Assembly: GCF_002263495.1 (NCBI RefSeq)
Contig: NZ_CP022753.1
Location: forward strand, 434,001-498,000
Origin: Nocardiopsis gilva YIM 90087
GTDB lineage: Bacteria > Actinomycetota > Actinomycetes > Streptosporangiales > Streptosporangiaceae
DNA: 64,000 nucleotides
Direction of reading: 5' to 3'
The translations under genes were made by a program, and so were the position numbers. Below are positions 20,935 through 29,251 of the stretch, piece by piece. The notes beneath the pieces are model-generated. The model was not told the origin of the DNA and ran no database searches. It saw only the letters and a list, made by a program, of their open reading frames with translations. Numbering within the stretch: position 1 is the first letter of the stretch; each line of letters starts with the position of its first letter.

Positions 20935-22397
20935 CCGAGGTCCACAACCTCGCCTTCGTCGACACGCCCCAGAGCCCCGGCGACCGTCGTCCGCTGGCGG
21001 CGGTCCCGCACCGGAGTGTGGTGCTGACCGACGATCCCGAACTCGCCGGACTGGTGCCGGGCGGGGACACCGAGGTCGCGGTGTGGGGCACGGACCTCGC
21101 ACCGGCGAACGTCCCCGACACTGTGGCGGATCTCGGGTTCCGGCCCGCGCACCTGCGGGCCCTGCTCCGCCTTGACCGCGGAGCCGAGCCGACCGCCGCC
21201 CGCGCCTTGCACGATCTGACGTTCGCCGCGCTCCAGGGACTGCACGCGCGGCTGGAGTCGGTGGTGGTGCTGGTCGTCGGCGGTGTCGTCGATGGCCCGG
21301 ACGGTGTCGTCCCCCGACCGGAAACGGGCCTGTTCGCGGGCCTGCTCCGGTCGGCGGCGCGGGAACTGCCCGATGCCTGGTGTGCGACCGTCCTGGCCGG
21401 AGACCTCCCGGCCGGGGACGCGCTGTCGCTGATGGCGGCGGAATCGACACGGCGGCAGGGGTGGTGGACGGTCGCTTACTCTGGTGGGCGCAGGTGGGAG
21501 CTGGCCATGCGTGCGCAGGAGCCGAGCCGGCCACCCGCCCTCCCCGCCCTGGGCGACGACGCGGTCGTGGTGGCCGTCGGCGGTGGGCGCGGTATCACCA
21601 CGCACTGCCTGCGCGCCTTGATCCGACCGGGCCGCGGCCCGCACGTCTACCTCCTCGGCCGAACCGCCCCGCCCGCCGGGCCGACCGCGCCACCGCCGCC
21701 ACTGGCCGACTTCCTGCGGGAACGACGGGTGACGCGTGGCCAAGCGCGCACCGCCGACCTGGTCGCCGAGCACCGCGCCCTGGTCCGCGCGGCCGAACTG
21801 CGCGCCACGCTCGACCGGCTCGGCGACCGGGCCCGCTACATCGCCTGCGACGTGGTCGATCCCGCGGCGGTCGCCGCCGCGGTGGAATCCGTCCTCGCCC
21901 GCCACGGCGGCGTGGACCTGCTCCTGTTCAGCGCCGGGGAGGTGGCCTCGGCGGCGCTGCCCGGCAAGGCTCCGGCCGACTTCAGGCGCGTCCGCGACAC
22001 CAAGCTGATCGGCTACGCCAACCTGAAGCGGGCGCTCGCGGCCTGCCCGCCGCGTATCTGGTGCAACTTCAGCTCGATGTCGGCGCTCGTGGGAGTCGCG
22101 GGCGACACCGACTACGCGTCTGGCAGTGACTTCCTGCTCACCGCGGCGTGGTGGGCCAACCAGCGTGAGGGGCGCGACGAGTACAGCATCGCCTGGCCGG
22201 CGTGGGCCGAGGTCGGCATGGCCGCCGACCCGGCGGTCACGGCCGCCCTGCGCCGCCAGGGGGTCGAGGTCGGGCTCCACCCCGACGACGGCGCCGCCGT
22301 CTTCCGCCGACTGCTGGAGGCGGGCACACATCCGGCGACGGCACTGGTCAGCGCGGAGACGCAGGAGCGGGAACCGGTGGGAGCACGCCCCTGGTGA
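20931..22397 (+). CDS. Stand-alone ketoreductase of the iterative synthase
   Basis: A 488-residue protein whose second half is a polyketide KR-type SDR. GGGRGI at 217-222 binds NADPH, FSSMSAL supplies the catalytic serine region, and DYASGSD holds Y395. The first 200 residues resemble the structural, non-catalytic half of PKS ketoreductases. It begins inside the stop of the synthase gene (GTGA overlap), so it is translationally coupled and should reduce the beta-keto group in each cycle. Its 3' end overlaps that of the convergent thioester reductase gene by 50 bases. Confidence 0.82.
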   Translation: MTEVHNLAFVDTPQSPGDRRPLAAVPHRSVVLTDDPELAGLVPGGDTEVAVWGTDLAPANVPDTVADLGFRPAHLRALLRLDRGAEPTAARALHDLTFAALQGLHARLESVVVLVVGGVVDGPDGVVPRPETGLFAGLLRSAARELPDAWCATVLAGDLPAGDALSLMAAESTRRQGWWTVAYSGGRRWELAMRAQEPSRPPALPALGDDAVVVAVGGGRGITTHCLRALIRPGRGPHVYLLGRTAPPAGPTAPPPPLADFLRERRVTRGQARTADLVAEHRALVRAAELRATLDRLGDRARYIACDVVDPAAVAAAVESVLARHGGVDLLLFSAGEVASAALPGKAPADFRRVRDTKLIGYANLKRALAACPPRIWCNFSSMSALVGVAGDTDYASGSDFLLTAAWWANQREGRDEYSIAWPAWAEVGMAADPAVTAALRRQGVEVGLHPDDGAAVFRRLLEAGTHPATALVSAETQEREPVGARPW

Positions 22398-23451
22398 CCA
22401 GGTGGTCGATCATGCGGGCGAAGAAGCCGCGATCCAGCGTTCGGAGTTCGAGTGCCACGCGGCCCCGGGTGGCGGACGAATCGACCCGGGGGATCCGGTG
22501 GTGCGGCTTGGTGGCCAGGAGGTGCTCGGCCACCTTCCAGACCGCCAGCATCACGAACGCGTCGGGCGAGTGCATCTCGTCGAACAGCAGTCGGCGCCAT
22601 TCGGCCAGGCCGCAGCTGCGCAGCGGATAGCCGAGCGCACGGACGTGCTCGAAGACCTCCCCGAACGCCAGATGGTCGGCCTGCGTCAGGTGGAACGCCC
22701 GGTTCGCCGTGTCCGGCTGCCGTGAGAGCGCCACGACCATGCGGGCCGTGTCGTCGACGGTGCTCACCGTCGTGTCCCCGTCGCATTCGGGAGCCGCGCC
22801 CAACCGGATCACCGCCCGCAGCAGGCGGGCGACGAAGTCGTTGTCGGCGCAGCGGCCGGTGGCGCTGTGCCCCAGGATGATGCCGGGTCGGTAGAACGTC
22901 ACGGGGGTGTTCCAGGCACGCGCGAGCGCTTCGGCCTCCGATTTGGTGCGCGTGTAGCCGATACCGCCCGCGTAGTCCGGCCGGACGGCGGTGGCCTCGT
23001 CGATGGCGTCCAGGCCTTCGGCACGCGCGTTGATGAACACGCCCTGCGTCGACACCAGATGCACCGGGATGCGACGGCCGTCATGTGTGGCCAGGGCGAG
23101 GACGGCGCGTGTCCCGTCGATATTCGTGGGCGCGAGTTCCGTGAAGTCCGCGGCGAGATTCACCGAAGCCGCGCAGTGGTAGATCGCCGTGATTCGATGG
23201 CAGAGCCGCGTATATTCGTCCGGTGAAAGTCCGAAATGAGGATCGAGCAGATTTCCGTGGACCACTTTCAACCGGTCGGAGCGCGGTAGGCCGATCCGAT
23301 CCGAACCGGCGCGAAATCGCTGCTCGGCGCCGCTTCTGCTACGTCCTCGAACGAGGCAGAGCACGGTCGAGGATGTCTGGCGGAGTAGCTCGCCGGCGAG
23401 ATAGCCGCCCAGAAAACCGGTCGCACCGGTCAGCAATACCTCATCGGGCAT
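22348..23451 (-). CDS. Thioester reductase-like SDR (reductive chain release)
   Basis: A 367-residue extended SDR of the thioester-reductase/NAD-binding-4 group. TGATGFLGG is at 8-16, S134-T135 lies in HLVSTQG, and the catalytic pair is Y166/K170 in YTRTK. Such enzymes release carrier-bound acyl chains as aldehydes or alcohols; HglB of heterocyst glycolipid synthesis is a parallel. There is no thioesterase in the cluster, so this gene is the best candidate for product release. It is transcribed towards the synthase operon. ATG 23451 was chosen because the Rossmann strand starts five residues later. Confidence 0.8.
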   Translation of the reverse strand: MPDEVLLTGATGFLGGYLAGELLRQTSSTVLCLVRGRSRSGAEQRFRAGSDRIGLPRSDRLKVVHGNLLDPHFGLSPDEYTRLCHRITAIYHCAASVNLAADFTELAPTNIDGTRAVLALATHDGRRIPVHLVSTQGVFINARAEGLDAIDEATAVRPDYAGGIGYTRTKSEAEALARAWNTPVTFYRPGIILGHSATGRCADNDFVARLLRAVIRLGAAPECDGDTTVSTVDDTARMVVALSRQPDTANRAFHLTQADHLAFGEVFEHVRALGYPLRSCGLAEWRRLLFDEMHSPDAFVMLAVWKVAEHLLATKPHHRIPRVDSSATRGRVALELRTLDRGFFARMIDHLVTRGVLPPVPAPASPR

Positions 23452-23636
23452 GTCCCGCAGTGTAGGTCGGAGCGCGCCGCGCTGTCCGGGTATTGGAGAA
23501 ATTGCGAAAGCAGCACGAATTCTGGTAGCGGATGTCCGCCGCGCCCAATGCCGGTGCCCCCCATCACGGGTCTCGCGCGTGCTGTGGCGGAGGCGCGCGC
23601 CTGTGCGTGATGACGTCGACCGTCGGCGAATCCCGG

Positions 23637-24415
23637 TCACGCACATCGTCCGCGGAAGTGGCGAGCCAGTTCGACCCGCGAGGTCAGGTCGAGCTTCCGG
23701 AAGATGTGCCGCAGGTGGTAGTTGACCGTGTGCGGCGAGCGGGAGATCAACCTGGCCACCTGCGGGTTGGTCTTGCCCTCCGCCACCAGGAGCGCGACCC
23801 GGAGTTCCGCCTCGGTGAGCCGGTCCGCCTCCACCTCGCGTGTGTGCGGCGCGCGCGGCCACGGTCGCGAGGATCGGATGTGCCGGGTTTCGCGCTGCGA
23901 GGCGCTCGGCCGCCCGTACGACCGTTGAGGCGAGCGAGAACTCCCCGGCGGCGCGCGCGAGGTGGACCAGGCTCGCGGCGGCGCTGTGGTCCCCCACGAA
24001 GAGGAGGGGTGAGGTGGACAGGTCCCCGTGGCGCGCCGCGAGCAGGTCGATGGCGGCGTAAGGGTGCAGCCGCGCCAACGCCACCCGGAAGTCGCCCCAT
24101 TCCTGGTGGACCGAAGGGCTCGCGGAGACGGTCGAGAGCGCCGGCCACGGCCTTGTATCTCCACATGCGGGCGAGCTCCACGGCTCTGTCGTGGTGCAGG
24201 AGTGTCCCGGACAGAAGATCCGTCCGATGCGTTGAGTGCTCCACCGAGGTCCGGACCGTAAGGTCATCCACCGGAATCTGCCCGAGCAGTTCGAATGCCA
24301 CACGAGCCGGACGGAAATCCGGACGGTGGTGGTCGTTCAGCATTTGCGTCGGCAGCAGCGCGGAGGGAGGCCCGGCATGCTGTGCTTTCGCCTCCAGAGC
24401 CCGGCTGCCGACCAC
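23637..24415 (-). pseudogene. LuxR-family (LAL-type) regulator, decayed C-terminal part
   Basis: Three minus-strand frames together spell the C-terminal part of a large LuxR/LAL regulator. The first is LNDHHRPDFRPARVAFELLG; the second is EWGDFRVALARLHPYAAIDLL to NPAHPILATVAARAAHTR. The third is the complete LuxR helix-turn-helix (LTEAELRVALLVAEGKTNPQVAR to LDLTSRVELARHF). Frame changes fall near 24130 and 23840. The ATPase domain and part of the region before the HTH are missing. It was probably the cluster regulator and is no longer functional. Confidence 0.75.
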
Positions 24416-24550
24416 GTGCTGGCATACGTCGTGTCGTCGATTCGTTCATAGAACGAGTCGGCGACCAATGGCGCGTCCCCCCGGTTGCTTCACCGCGCTC
24501 CCCTTTTTCAACGAACCTTGCTGTGAGGCTAGTTCCGCTTTCTTGGCTGC

Positions 24551-24602
24551 GGAACTACTCGTTTGAGTAGGGCTGAGTGGGAGCTACTCGAACGAGTAGT
24601 TC
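24551..24602. promoter_or_regulatory. Nested palindromic operator pair
   Basis: Two 16-bp dyads, CTACTCGTTTGAGTAG (24555-24570) and CTACTCGAACGAGTAG (24583-24598), lie 28 bases apart centre to centre. With their flanking GGAA/TTCC they form a larger inverted repeat with one mismatch. This is the typical look of a double repressor site. It lies 30 bases before a small plus-strand gene and upstream of the decayed LuxR gene. The binding protein is unknown. Confidence 0.7.
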
Positions 24603-24632
24603 CGTGTGCGGGATTTCTGTTAATTCACTGAG

Positions 24633-24905
24633 GTGATCCCGTGTGATGAACGTGGAGGTGCGCTGTCCGATCTCACCCAGCGGGAGCGGAGCAGGACGCG
24701 GGCGCTGGGTCTGCTACGCGACATCAGCCATGATCCGAGGGTGTCCGAGACCGACCGGCTGGAGGCCGCGACGGTGCTCTTCAAGAGCGATCGGGAACTG
24801 CGGGAACCGGCCCTGCGCTCTCTGCGGGAAATCGCGGTTTTGCTTGACCCCCTCGGGGCGAGGGTCAACGGGTTTGCTCCGCTCTGCGGTGACTTCCGGT
24901 TCTGA
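24633..24905 (+). CDS. Small helical protein of unknown function
   Basis: A 90-codon frame with strong coding-type third-position GC. The text (LTQRERSRTRALGLLRDISHD, SDRELREPALRSLREIAVLLD) predicts several amphipathic helices with a HEAT-like look. I do not recognise the family. The start is uncertain: GTG 24633 lacks a good ribosome site, while GGAGG lies a few codons inside. The strong palindromic operators just upstream suggest a regulated gene, possibly from a mobile element. Confidence 0.5.
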   Translation: MIPCDERGGALSDLTQRERSRTRALGLLRDISHDPRVSETDRLEAATVLFKSDRELREPALRSLREIAVLLDPLGARVNGFAPLCGDFRF

Positions 24906-25014
24906 CACCGCGATATCCCAGCGTCGCATGCGCCGGAGCTGACGGAATTACCGGACACTCTCATCTGGCGAGAGCGTCAGGTCTGAATGCTCTGAAAGTC
25001 TGCAAGGGTGAGCC

Positions 25015-25040
25015 CCAGGTTCAAGTCCTGGTACGCCCAC
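25015..25040 (+). other. tRNA 3'-end fragment (possible attachment-site remnant)
   Basis: A perfect T-arm (CCAGG-TTCAAGT-CCTGG, 25015-25031) is followed by TACGCCCA, as in an acceptor 3' strand. No matching 5' acceptor half or D/anticodon arms occur in the preceding 90 bases, so this is only the 3' part of a tRNA gene. Integrating elements typically leave such fragments at one end. The rest of 24906-25293 holds the repeat/terminator after it and no gene. Confidence 0.55.
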
Positions 25041-25041
25041 A

Positions 25042-25080
25042 CAGCTCAGAGGCCCCACGCGGTGACGTACGGGGCTTTCT
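25042..25080 (+). repeat. Right copy of the 22-bp direct repeat with intact terminator
   Basis: The 22 bases at 25042-25063 equal those at 13087-13108. They continue into GGGGCTTTCTTGGTG, also shared with 14442-14457 beyond the IS30 element. GGCCCC pairs with GGGGCT ahead of TTTCTT, a Rho-independent terminator shape. It directly follows the tRNA fragment. Confidence 0.7.
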
Positions 25081-25293
25081 TGGTGCCGTACCCCGGCCGC
25101 CTATGACAACCGGATCTCCTCCGGCGCTATCGACATCGCTGTGGACACCGTTTCCGCGCCTCTTCAACGCGTCCATGGGTGGCGGGGCGCGTCCGCCGCT
25201 CACCCGTCCTCGCAGGTGTGCCCGGCGGCGCTCGACATCCGAGCTTCCTGCGGCTGTACTGGGTACCATTCGGGCTGCGGAGCAGGAGTACGT

Positions 25294-26610
25294 ATGCGTC
25301 CGATCATTGTCTTGTTCACTCGGGACCTGCGGGTTCGCGACCATCCGGCGCTGGCCGCGGCGGCTGACCGGGGTGCCCCTGTGGTGCCGCTGTTCGTCGT
25401 CGATCCCGCGATCACTTCCCGCGCCGCGCGCAACCGGATCGCGTATCTGTGCGAGGCTCTCGCCGGTCTTCGGGGCGCGCTCCGTGCGGTGGGCGGGGGG
25501 CTGGTCCTGCGCTGCGGCGATACGGTCCGCGAGGCGCTATGCCTCGCCCACGAGACAGGTGCCGGACGCATCCATCTGAGTGCCGATGTGAGCGCGCTCG
25601 CCGCCGCGCGTTCGGCGCGATTGCGCCGCGAGGCGGCCGCTGTTGGCGTCGAGGTCGCGGAGTTTCCCGGGGTGACGGTCGTTGCCCCGGGCGAGCTGGT
25701 CCCGGCGGGTGGTGACCACTACAAGGTCTTCACCCCCTTCTGGCGCGCATGGGAGGCGCACCGGTGGCGCGACGTGGTGGCAGCGCCGAGGCTCCTCAGC
25801 TTGCCCACGGGAGTCTCCGAAGGCGGCACTCCCGAGGACGCGCTTAAGGGCGCGGGCGTCGGCGAACTGTCCCCATCCCGGCAGCCCGGCGGCGAGCAGG
25901 AGGCACGGCGCCGACTGAGTGCGTGGCTCTCCAACGGGTGCTCCTCCTATGAGCGACTCCACGACGACCTCGCTGCGGCCGCCACCTCCCGGCTCAGCGC
26001 CGACCTGCGGTTCGGTTGCCTGTCCCCTGTGGAAACCGCGCGAGCCGCCCTTGAGCACCCCGGCGGCCGGTCCTGGGTCCGCCAACTCGCCTGGCGGGAT
26101 TTCCACCACCAGGTCACCGCGGCCTTCCCCGGCATCGCCGTGCGCGATTACCGGCCGCGCGACGTGCGGTGGCGCGACGACGAAGACGCCCTCGAGGCGT
26201 GGCGCGGTGGCCGAACAGGCGTCCCGATCGTGGACGCGGGCATGCGCCAGCTCGTGGCGGAGGGGTTCATGCACAATCGCGCCCGCATGATCGCGGCGGC
26301 GTTCCTCACGCGGCACTTGCGCCTGCACTGGCGGCACGGCGCTGCCCACTTCCACGCGTTGCTCACCGACGGGGACGTCGCCGACAACTGCGGCAACTGG
26401 CAGTGGGTGGCCGGCACCGGAAACGACACCCGGCCCAACCGGAGATTCAACCTGCTGCGGCAGTCCAGGAGATTCGACCGGGACGGCGACTACATCCGGC
26501 GCCACGTCGCCGAGCTCGCCGGTCTCTCCGGTCCCGACATCCACGCACCTTGGCGGGCGCGGACCCCACCGGTCGACTATCCGATACCGCTGACGGACCT
26601 CGGGGAGTGA
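25294..26610 (+). CDS. phr: Deoxyribodipyrimidine photolyase
   Basis: A 438-residue class I CPD photolyase. The N-terminal antenna-binding domain starts IVLFTRDLRVRDHPAL. The C-terminal FAD domain has the family signature near WVAGTGNDTRPNRRFN, preceded by TGVPIVDAGMRQL and HNRARMIAAAFL. It uses blue light and FADH- to split cyclobutane pyrimidine dimers. The start has GCAGGAG six bases upstream. It stands alone, just outside the repeat-bounded segment. Confidence 0.92.
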   Translation: MRPIIVLFTRDLRVRDHPALAAAADRGAPVVPLFVVDPAITSRAARNRIAYLCEALAGLRGALRAVGGGLVLRCGDTVREALCLAHETGAGRIHLSADVSALAAARSARLRREAAAVGVEVAEFPGVTVVAPGELVPAGGDHYKVFTPFWRAWEAHRWRDVVAAPRLLSLPTGVSEGGTPEDALKGAGVGELSPSRQPGGEQEARRRLSAWLSNGCSSYERLHDDLAAAATSRLSADLRFGCLSPVETARAALEHPGGRSWVRQLAWRDFHHQVTAAFPGIAVRDYRPRDVRWRDDEDALEAWRGGRTGVPIVDAGMRQLVAEGFMHNRARMIAAAFLTRHLRLHWRHGAAHFHALLTDGDVADNCGNWQWVAGTGNDTRPNRRFNLLRQSRRFDRDGDYIRRHVAELAGLSGPDIHAPWRARTPPVDYPIPLTDLGE

Positions 26611-26694
26611 GCCGGGGACCAGGCAGCACCCCACACGCGGCCCGAGGAGCGAGGTTCGCGTGGGGGACGGCGAGCCGCCACCGCCAACCGGGCT

Positions 26695-28152
26695 TCAGTC
26701 CGCCGACTCGTCCGCCTCCGCCGCGGCGGCCATGTTGTCCGCCATCGCCCCGAAGACCACGCCATGGAACGGCGCAATGCCCCACCAGTAGGCCTGGCCC
26801 GCCAGCCCGCGGGGGTGGAACACCGCCCGCTGCCGCAGAACGGCGGACCGGTCGCCCGGCTCCACCCGCAGCTCCAGCCAGGCAAGACCAGGCAACCGCA
26901 TCTCGGCGCGCAGCCGCAGCAGCCGACCGGGATCGATCTCCTCGACCCGCCAGAAGTCCACGGAGTCGCCCACCCGCAGCCGCTCCGGGTCCCGCCGTCC
27001 CCGGCGCAGCCCCACGCCCCCGACCAGACGGTCGAACCAACCGCGCGCCGCCCATGCCATCGGCCACGAGTACCACCCCCGTTCCCCTCCGATCCCCTCG
27101 ATGACGCGCCACAATGCCTCGGGAGGGGCGTTGACCTCGCGTCGCCGCTCGTCCACGTAGAGGGAGCCGCCCGTCCAGCCCGGATCGGTGGGCAGCGGTT
27201 CGGACGGCGCGTTCGGCCAGCCCGCAGACGACCACCGCGTGTCGACCCTGGCCTCGCGGACGCGGCACAGGGCGAGCCGCACCGCCTCGTCAAACCCCAG
27301 GCGCTCGTGATCGTCGACCATGTCCGCCAGTTCGTCCTCTGCGCATACGACCTCGTTCCGCAGCGAGTCCACCAACGGCCGGGCGATGGAGCCGGGAACC
27401 GGGGTGACGAGTCCGACCCACAGGCTCGAGAGGCGGGGCGTGAGGACCGGCAGCGGGAGGATGACCCGCCTGCGGACGCCGGCGGCGCGCGCAAAGCGCT
27501 GGATCATCTCCGCATAGGTGAGGACATCGGGGCCTCCGATGTCGAAGGCGCGGTTGACGTCGGGAGGCAGCTGAGCCGACTCCACCAGCAGGCGCAGCAC
27601 ATCGCGCACGGCGATCGGTTGAACGCGGGTTCTCACCCAGCGGGGAGTCGTCATGATCGGCAGCCGCTCGGTGAGGTAGCGGAGCATTTCGAACGATGCC
27701 GAGCCTGACCCGATGATGACGGCAGCGCGCAGCACGGCCGTAGGAACCGGCGACTCGAGCAGGATCTGTCCGACCTTGTCCCGCGAGGCCAGGTGGGCCG
27801 ACAACCGCTCGCCTCGTGGCGTGAGCCCGCCCAAATAGACGTTGCGGCACACTCCGGCGCGGGCGGCGGCGTCGGCGAAGTTGCGCGCCCCCTGCTCGTC
27901 ACGTTCGCGGAAGTCCCCACCGCCCATCGAATGTATGAGGTAGTAGGCGGTGTCGATACCACTCAGCACGGGGTCGAGGCTTGCGGGATCGAGCACGTCG
28001 CCGGGGACCGCCTCGACCCTGCTCCGCCATGGCAGGTCCCGCAGCTTGCCGGGAGAGCGGGCCATGCATCGCACGTCGTGCCCGGCGTCGAGCAGCTCTG
28101 GGACCAGGCGCCCGCCGATATAGCCGGTCGCCCCTGTGACGAGTACGCGCAT
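26695..28152 (-). CDS. NAD(P)-binding SDR fused to DUF2867
   Basis: A 485-residue fusion. Residues 1-about 290 are an atypical SDR with VTGATGYIGGRLV, which binds the nucleotide. The last 160 residues are a DUF2867 domain (from YVDERRREVNAPPEALW), related to START-like lipid-binding folds. Such fusions are widespread in actinobacteria; the substrate is not known. Its start has GGGGGA upstream, and it is a single transcription unit. Confidence 0.83.
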   Translation of the reverse strand: MRVLVTGATGYIGGRLVPELLDAGHDVRCMARSPGKLRDLPWRSRVEAVPGDVLDPASLDPVLSGIDTAYYLIHSMGGGDFRERDEQGARNFADAAARAGVCRNVYLGGLTPRGERLSAHLASRDKVGQILLESPVPTAVLRAAVIIGSGSASFEMLRYLTERLPIMTTPRWVRTRVQPIAVRDVLRLLVESAQLPPDVNRAFDIGGPDVLTYAEMIQRFARAAGVRRRVILPLPVLTPRLSSLWVGLVTPVPGSIARPLVDSLRNEVVCAEDELADMVDDHERLGFDEAVRLALCRVREARVDTRWSSAGWPNAPSEPLPTDPGWTGGSLYVDERRREVNAPPEALWRVIEGIGGERGWYSWPMAWAARGWFDRLVGGVGLRRGRRDPERLRVGDSVDFWRVEEIDPGRLLRLRAEMRLPGLAWLELRVEPGDRSAVLRQRAVFHPRGLAGQAYWWGIAPFHGVVFGAMADNMAAAAEADESAD

Positions 28153-28466
28153 GCCGTCCCCCGTCCCGGCTTCCCCGGATGCTTGCGGCCCGGAGGATGC
28201 GCCGCCAGCGGCGCCGCCCGCCGCACTTCCTGCTCCCTGGCCGCGGATATACCCATTGGCCGCGCGGAACTACCCAGGCACCACAGTCTCCTCCCGCCCC
28301 GAGGGCAGCTGCGCGCGGAAGCCATGGCGCCGTGTGAATCTCACGCGGACTAACGGTCGTCCGTGGTTCTTCAAGCACTACGGGTGGCCGTTTCGGACAC
28401 CTGTCGTGAGCGCGACGCGGCGCCTCTACCTGATGGGGGCGGTCGATGTGACGCGTCGGCGAGTGG
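28153..28466. other. Intergenic stretch without recognised features
   Basis: The 314 bases between the SDR start and the TetR stop contain no credible gene, tRNA or clear hairpin. Confidence 0.4.
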
Positions 28467-29066
28467 TCAGTGCGCGACCACGAGGGCGGCGAGCAGGGAT
28501 TGGGTGAGGCGGGCCCGGTATCCCTCGTCGACGGGGCCATTGGCGGTCAGGAGGCGGAAGAAGAGCGGGGCGCCGAGGAGGTCGGCTGCGAGGGTGCGGT
28601 CGAGGTCGGGTGAGAGTTCGCCGCGGGTGACGGCTCGGTCGAGGATGGCGTCGACGGTGGCGTGGAGGGGAACGTCGATGGCCGTGCGCATGGCCTCCGA
28701 CAGCGCCGGGTTGTGACCGGCCTCGGCGAGGAGGTCGAGCAGGATGCGGCGGATCTGGGGGCGGTCGAGGATGCCGACGGATTCCGCGACCAGGGAGGCG
28801 ACGTCGCCCCGGAGGGACCCGGTGTCCGCCGGTGCTGGAAGTTCGTCGCGGGCGGCGGTGGACACCAGGTCGATCAGCATCTGGTCCTTGGACGACCATC
28901 GCCGATACAGGGCGGCCTTGCCGACTCCCGCTCGCCGTGCGACGGCGTCCATGGACATGCGTGCGCAGCCGGTCTCGGCCAACTCCTCGAAGACCGCGCA
29001 CCGGATCGTCGCGGTCACGCTTTCCCGCAGCAGGGCGCTTCCCCGCGGCTGGTTGGCTCTCGGCAT
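28467..29066 (-). CDS. TetR-family repressor of the adjacent MFS gene
   Basis: A 199-residue TetR protein. The helix-turn-helix is MSMDAVARRAGVGKAALYRRWSS at about 37-59, with a TetR_C-like ligand domain after it. ATG 29066 was chosen because upstream codons run into the operator region. The divergent MFS gene and two inverted-repeat operators between them make it the likely local repressor, relieved by the exporter's substrate. Confidence 0.85.
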   Translation of the reverse strand: MPRANQPRGSALLRESVTATIRCAVFEELAETGCARMSMDAVARRAGVGKAALYRRWSSKDQMLIDLVSTAARDELPAPADTGSLRGDVASLVAESVGILDRPQIRRILLDLLAEAGHNPALSEAMRTAIDVPLHATVDAILDRAVTRGELSPDLDRTLAADLLGAPLFFRLLTANGPVDEGYRARLTQSLLAALVVAH

Positions 29067-29085
29067 AGGCGCAGGATATTCCAGA

Positions 29086-29156
29086 ACGGAACCGTTGCGT
29101 TCCGAAGGTTTCGCGGTTACTGTCCGGTAGTTAAGAACGGAACCGATCCGTTCCGT
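29086..29156. promoter_or_regulatory. Two TetR operators
   Basis: ACGGAAC-N6-GTTCCGA (29086-29105) and ACGGAAC-N6-GTTCCGT (29137-29156) are near-identical 20-bp dyads 51 bases apart in the divergent TetR/MFS intergenic region. The first lies 20 bases from the TetR start codon, which suggests autorepression. Confidence 0.75.
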
Positions 29157-29251
29157 GAGCACACGGAAGGGAACCGGATGAGACCCCCGCCCCCACACCG
29201 ACCGTTCCCTCCCCCCGACCTCCCCGAGCACATCCCCGGGAGGCGGATGTG

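Noticed and set aside
15955-21534. An 1859-codon open frame on the minus strand opposite the synthase genes
   Set aside because: It is the mirror of high-GC coding sequence. The plus strand has recognisable catalytic motifs throughout, while the minus frame is low-complexity Arg/Gly/Pro text without domains.
28738-29130. Plus-strand frames over the TetR gene
   Set aside because: They are shadows; the minus strand has a full TetR helix-turn-helix and start.
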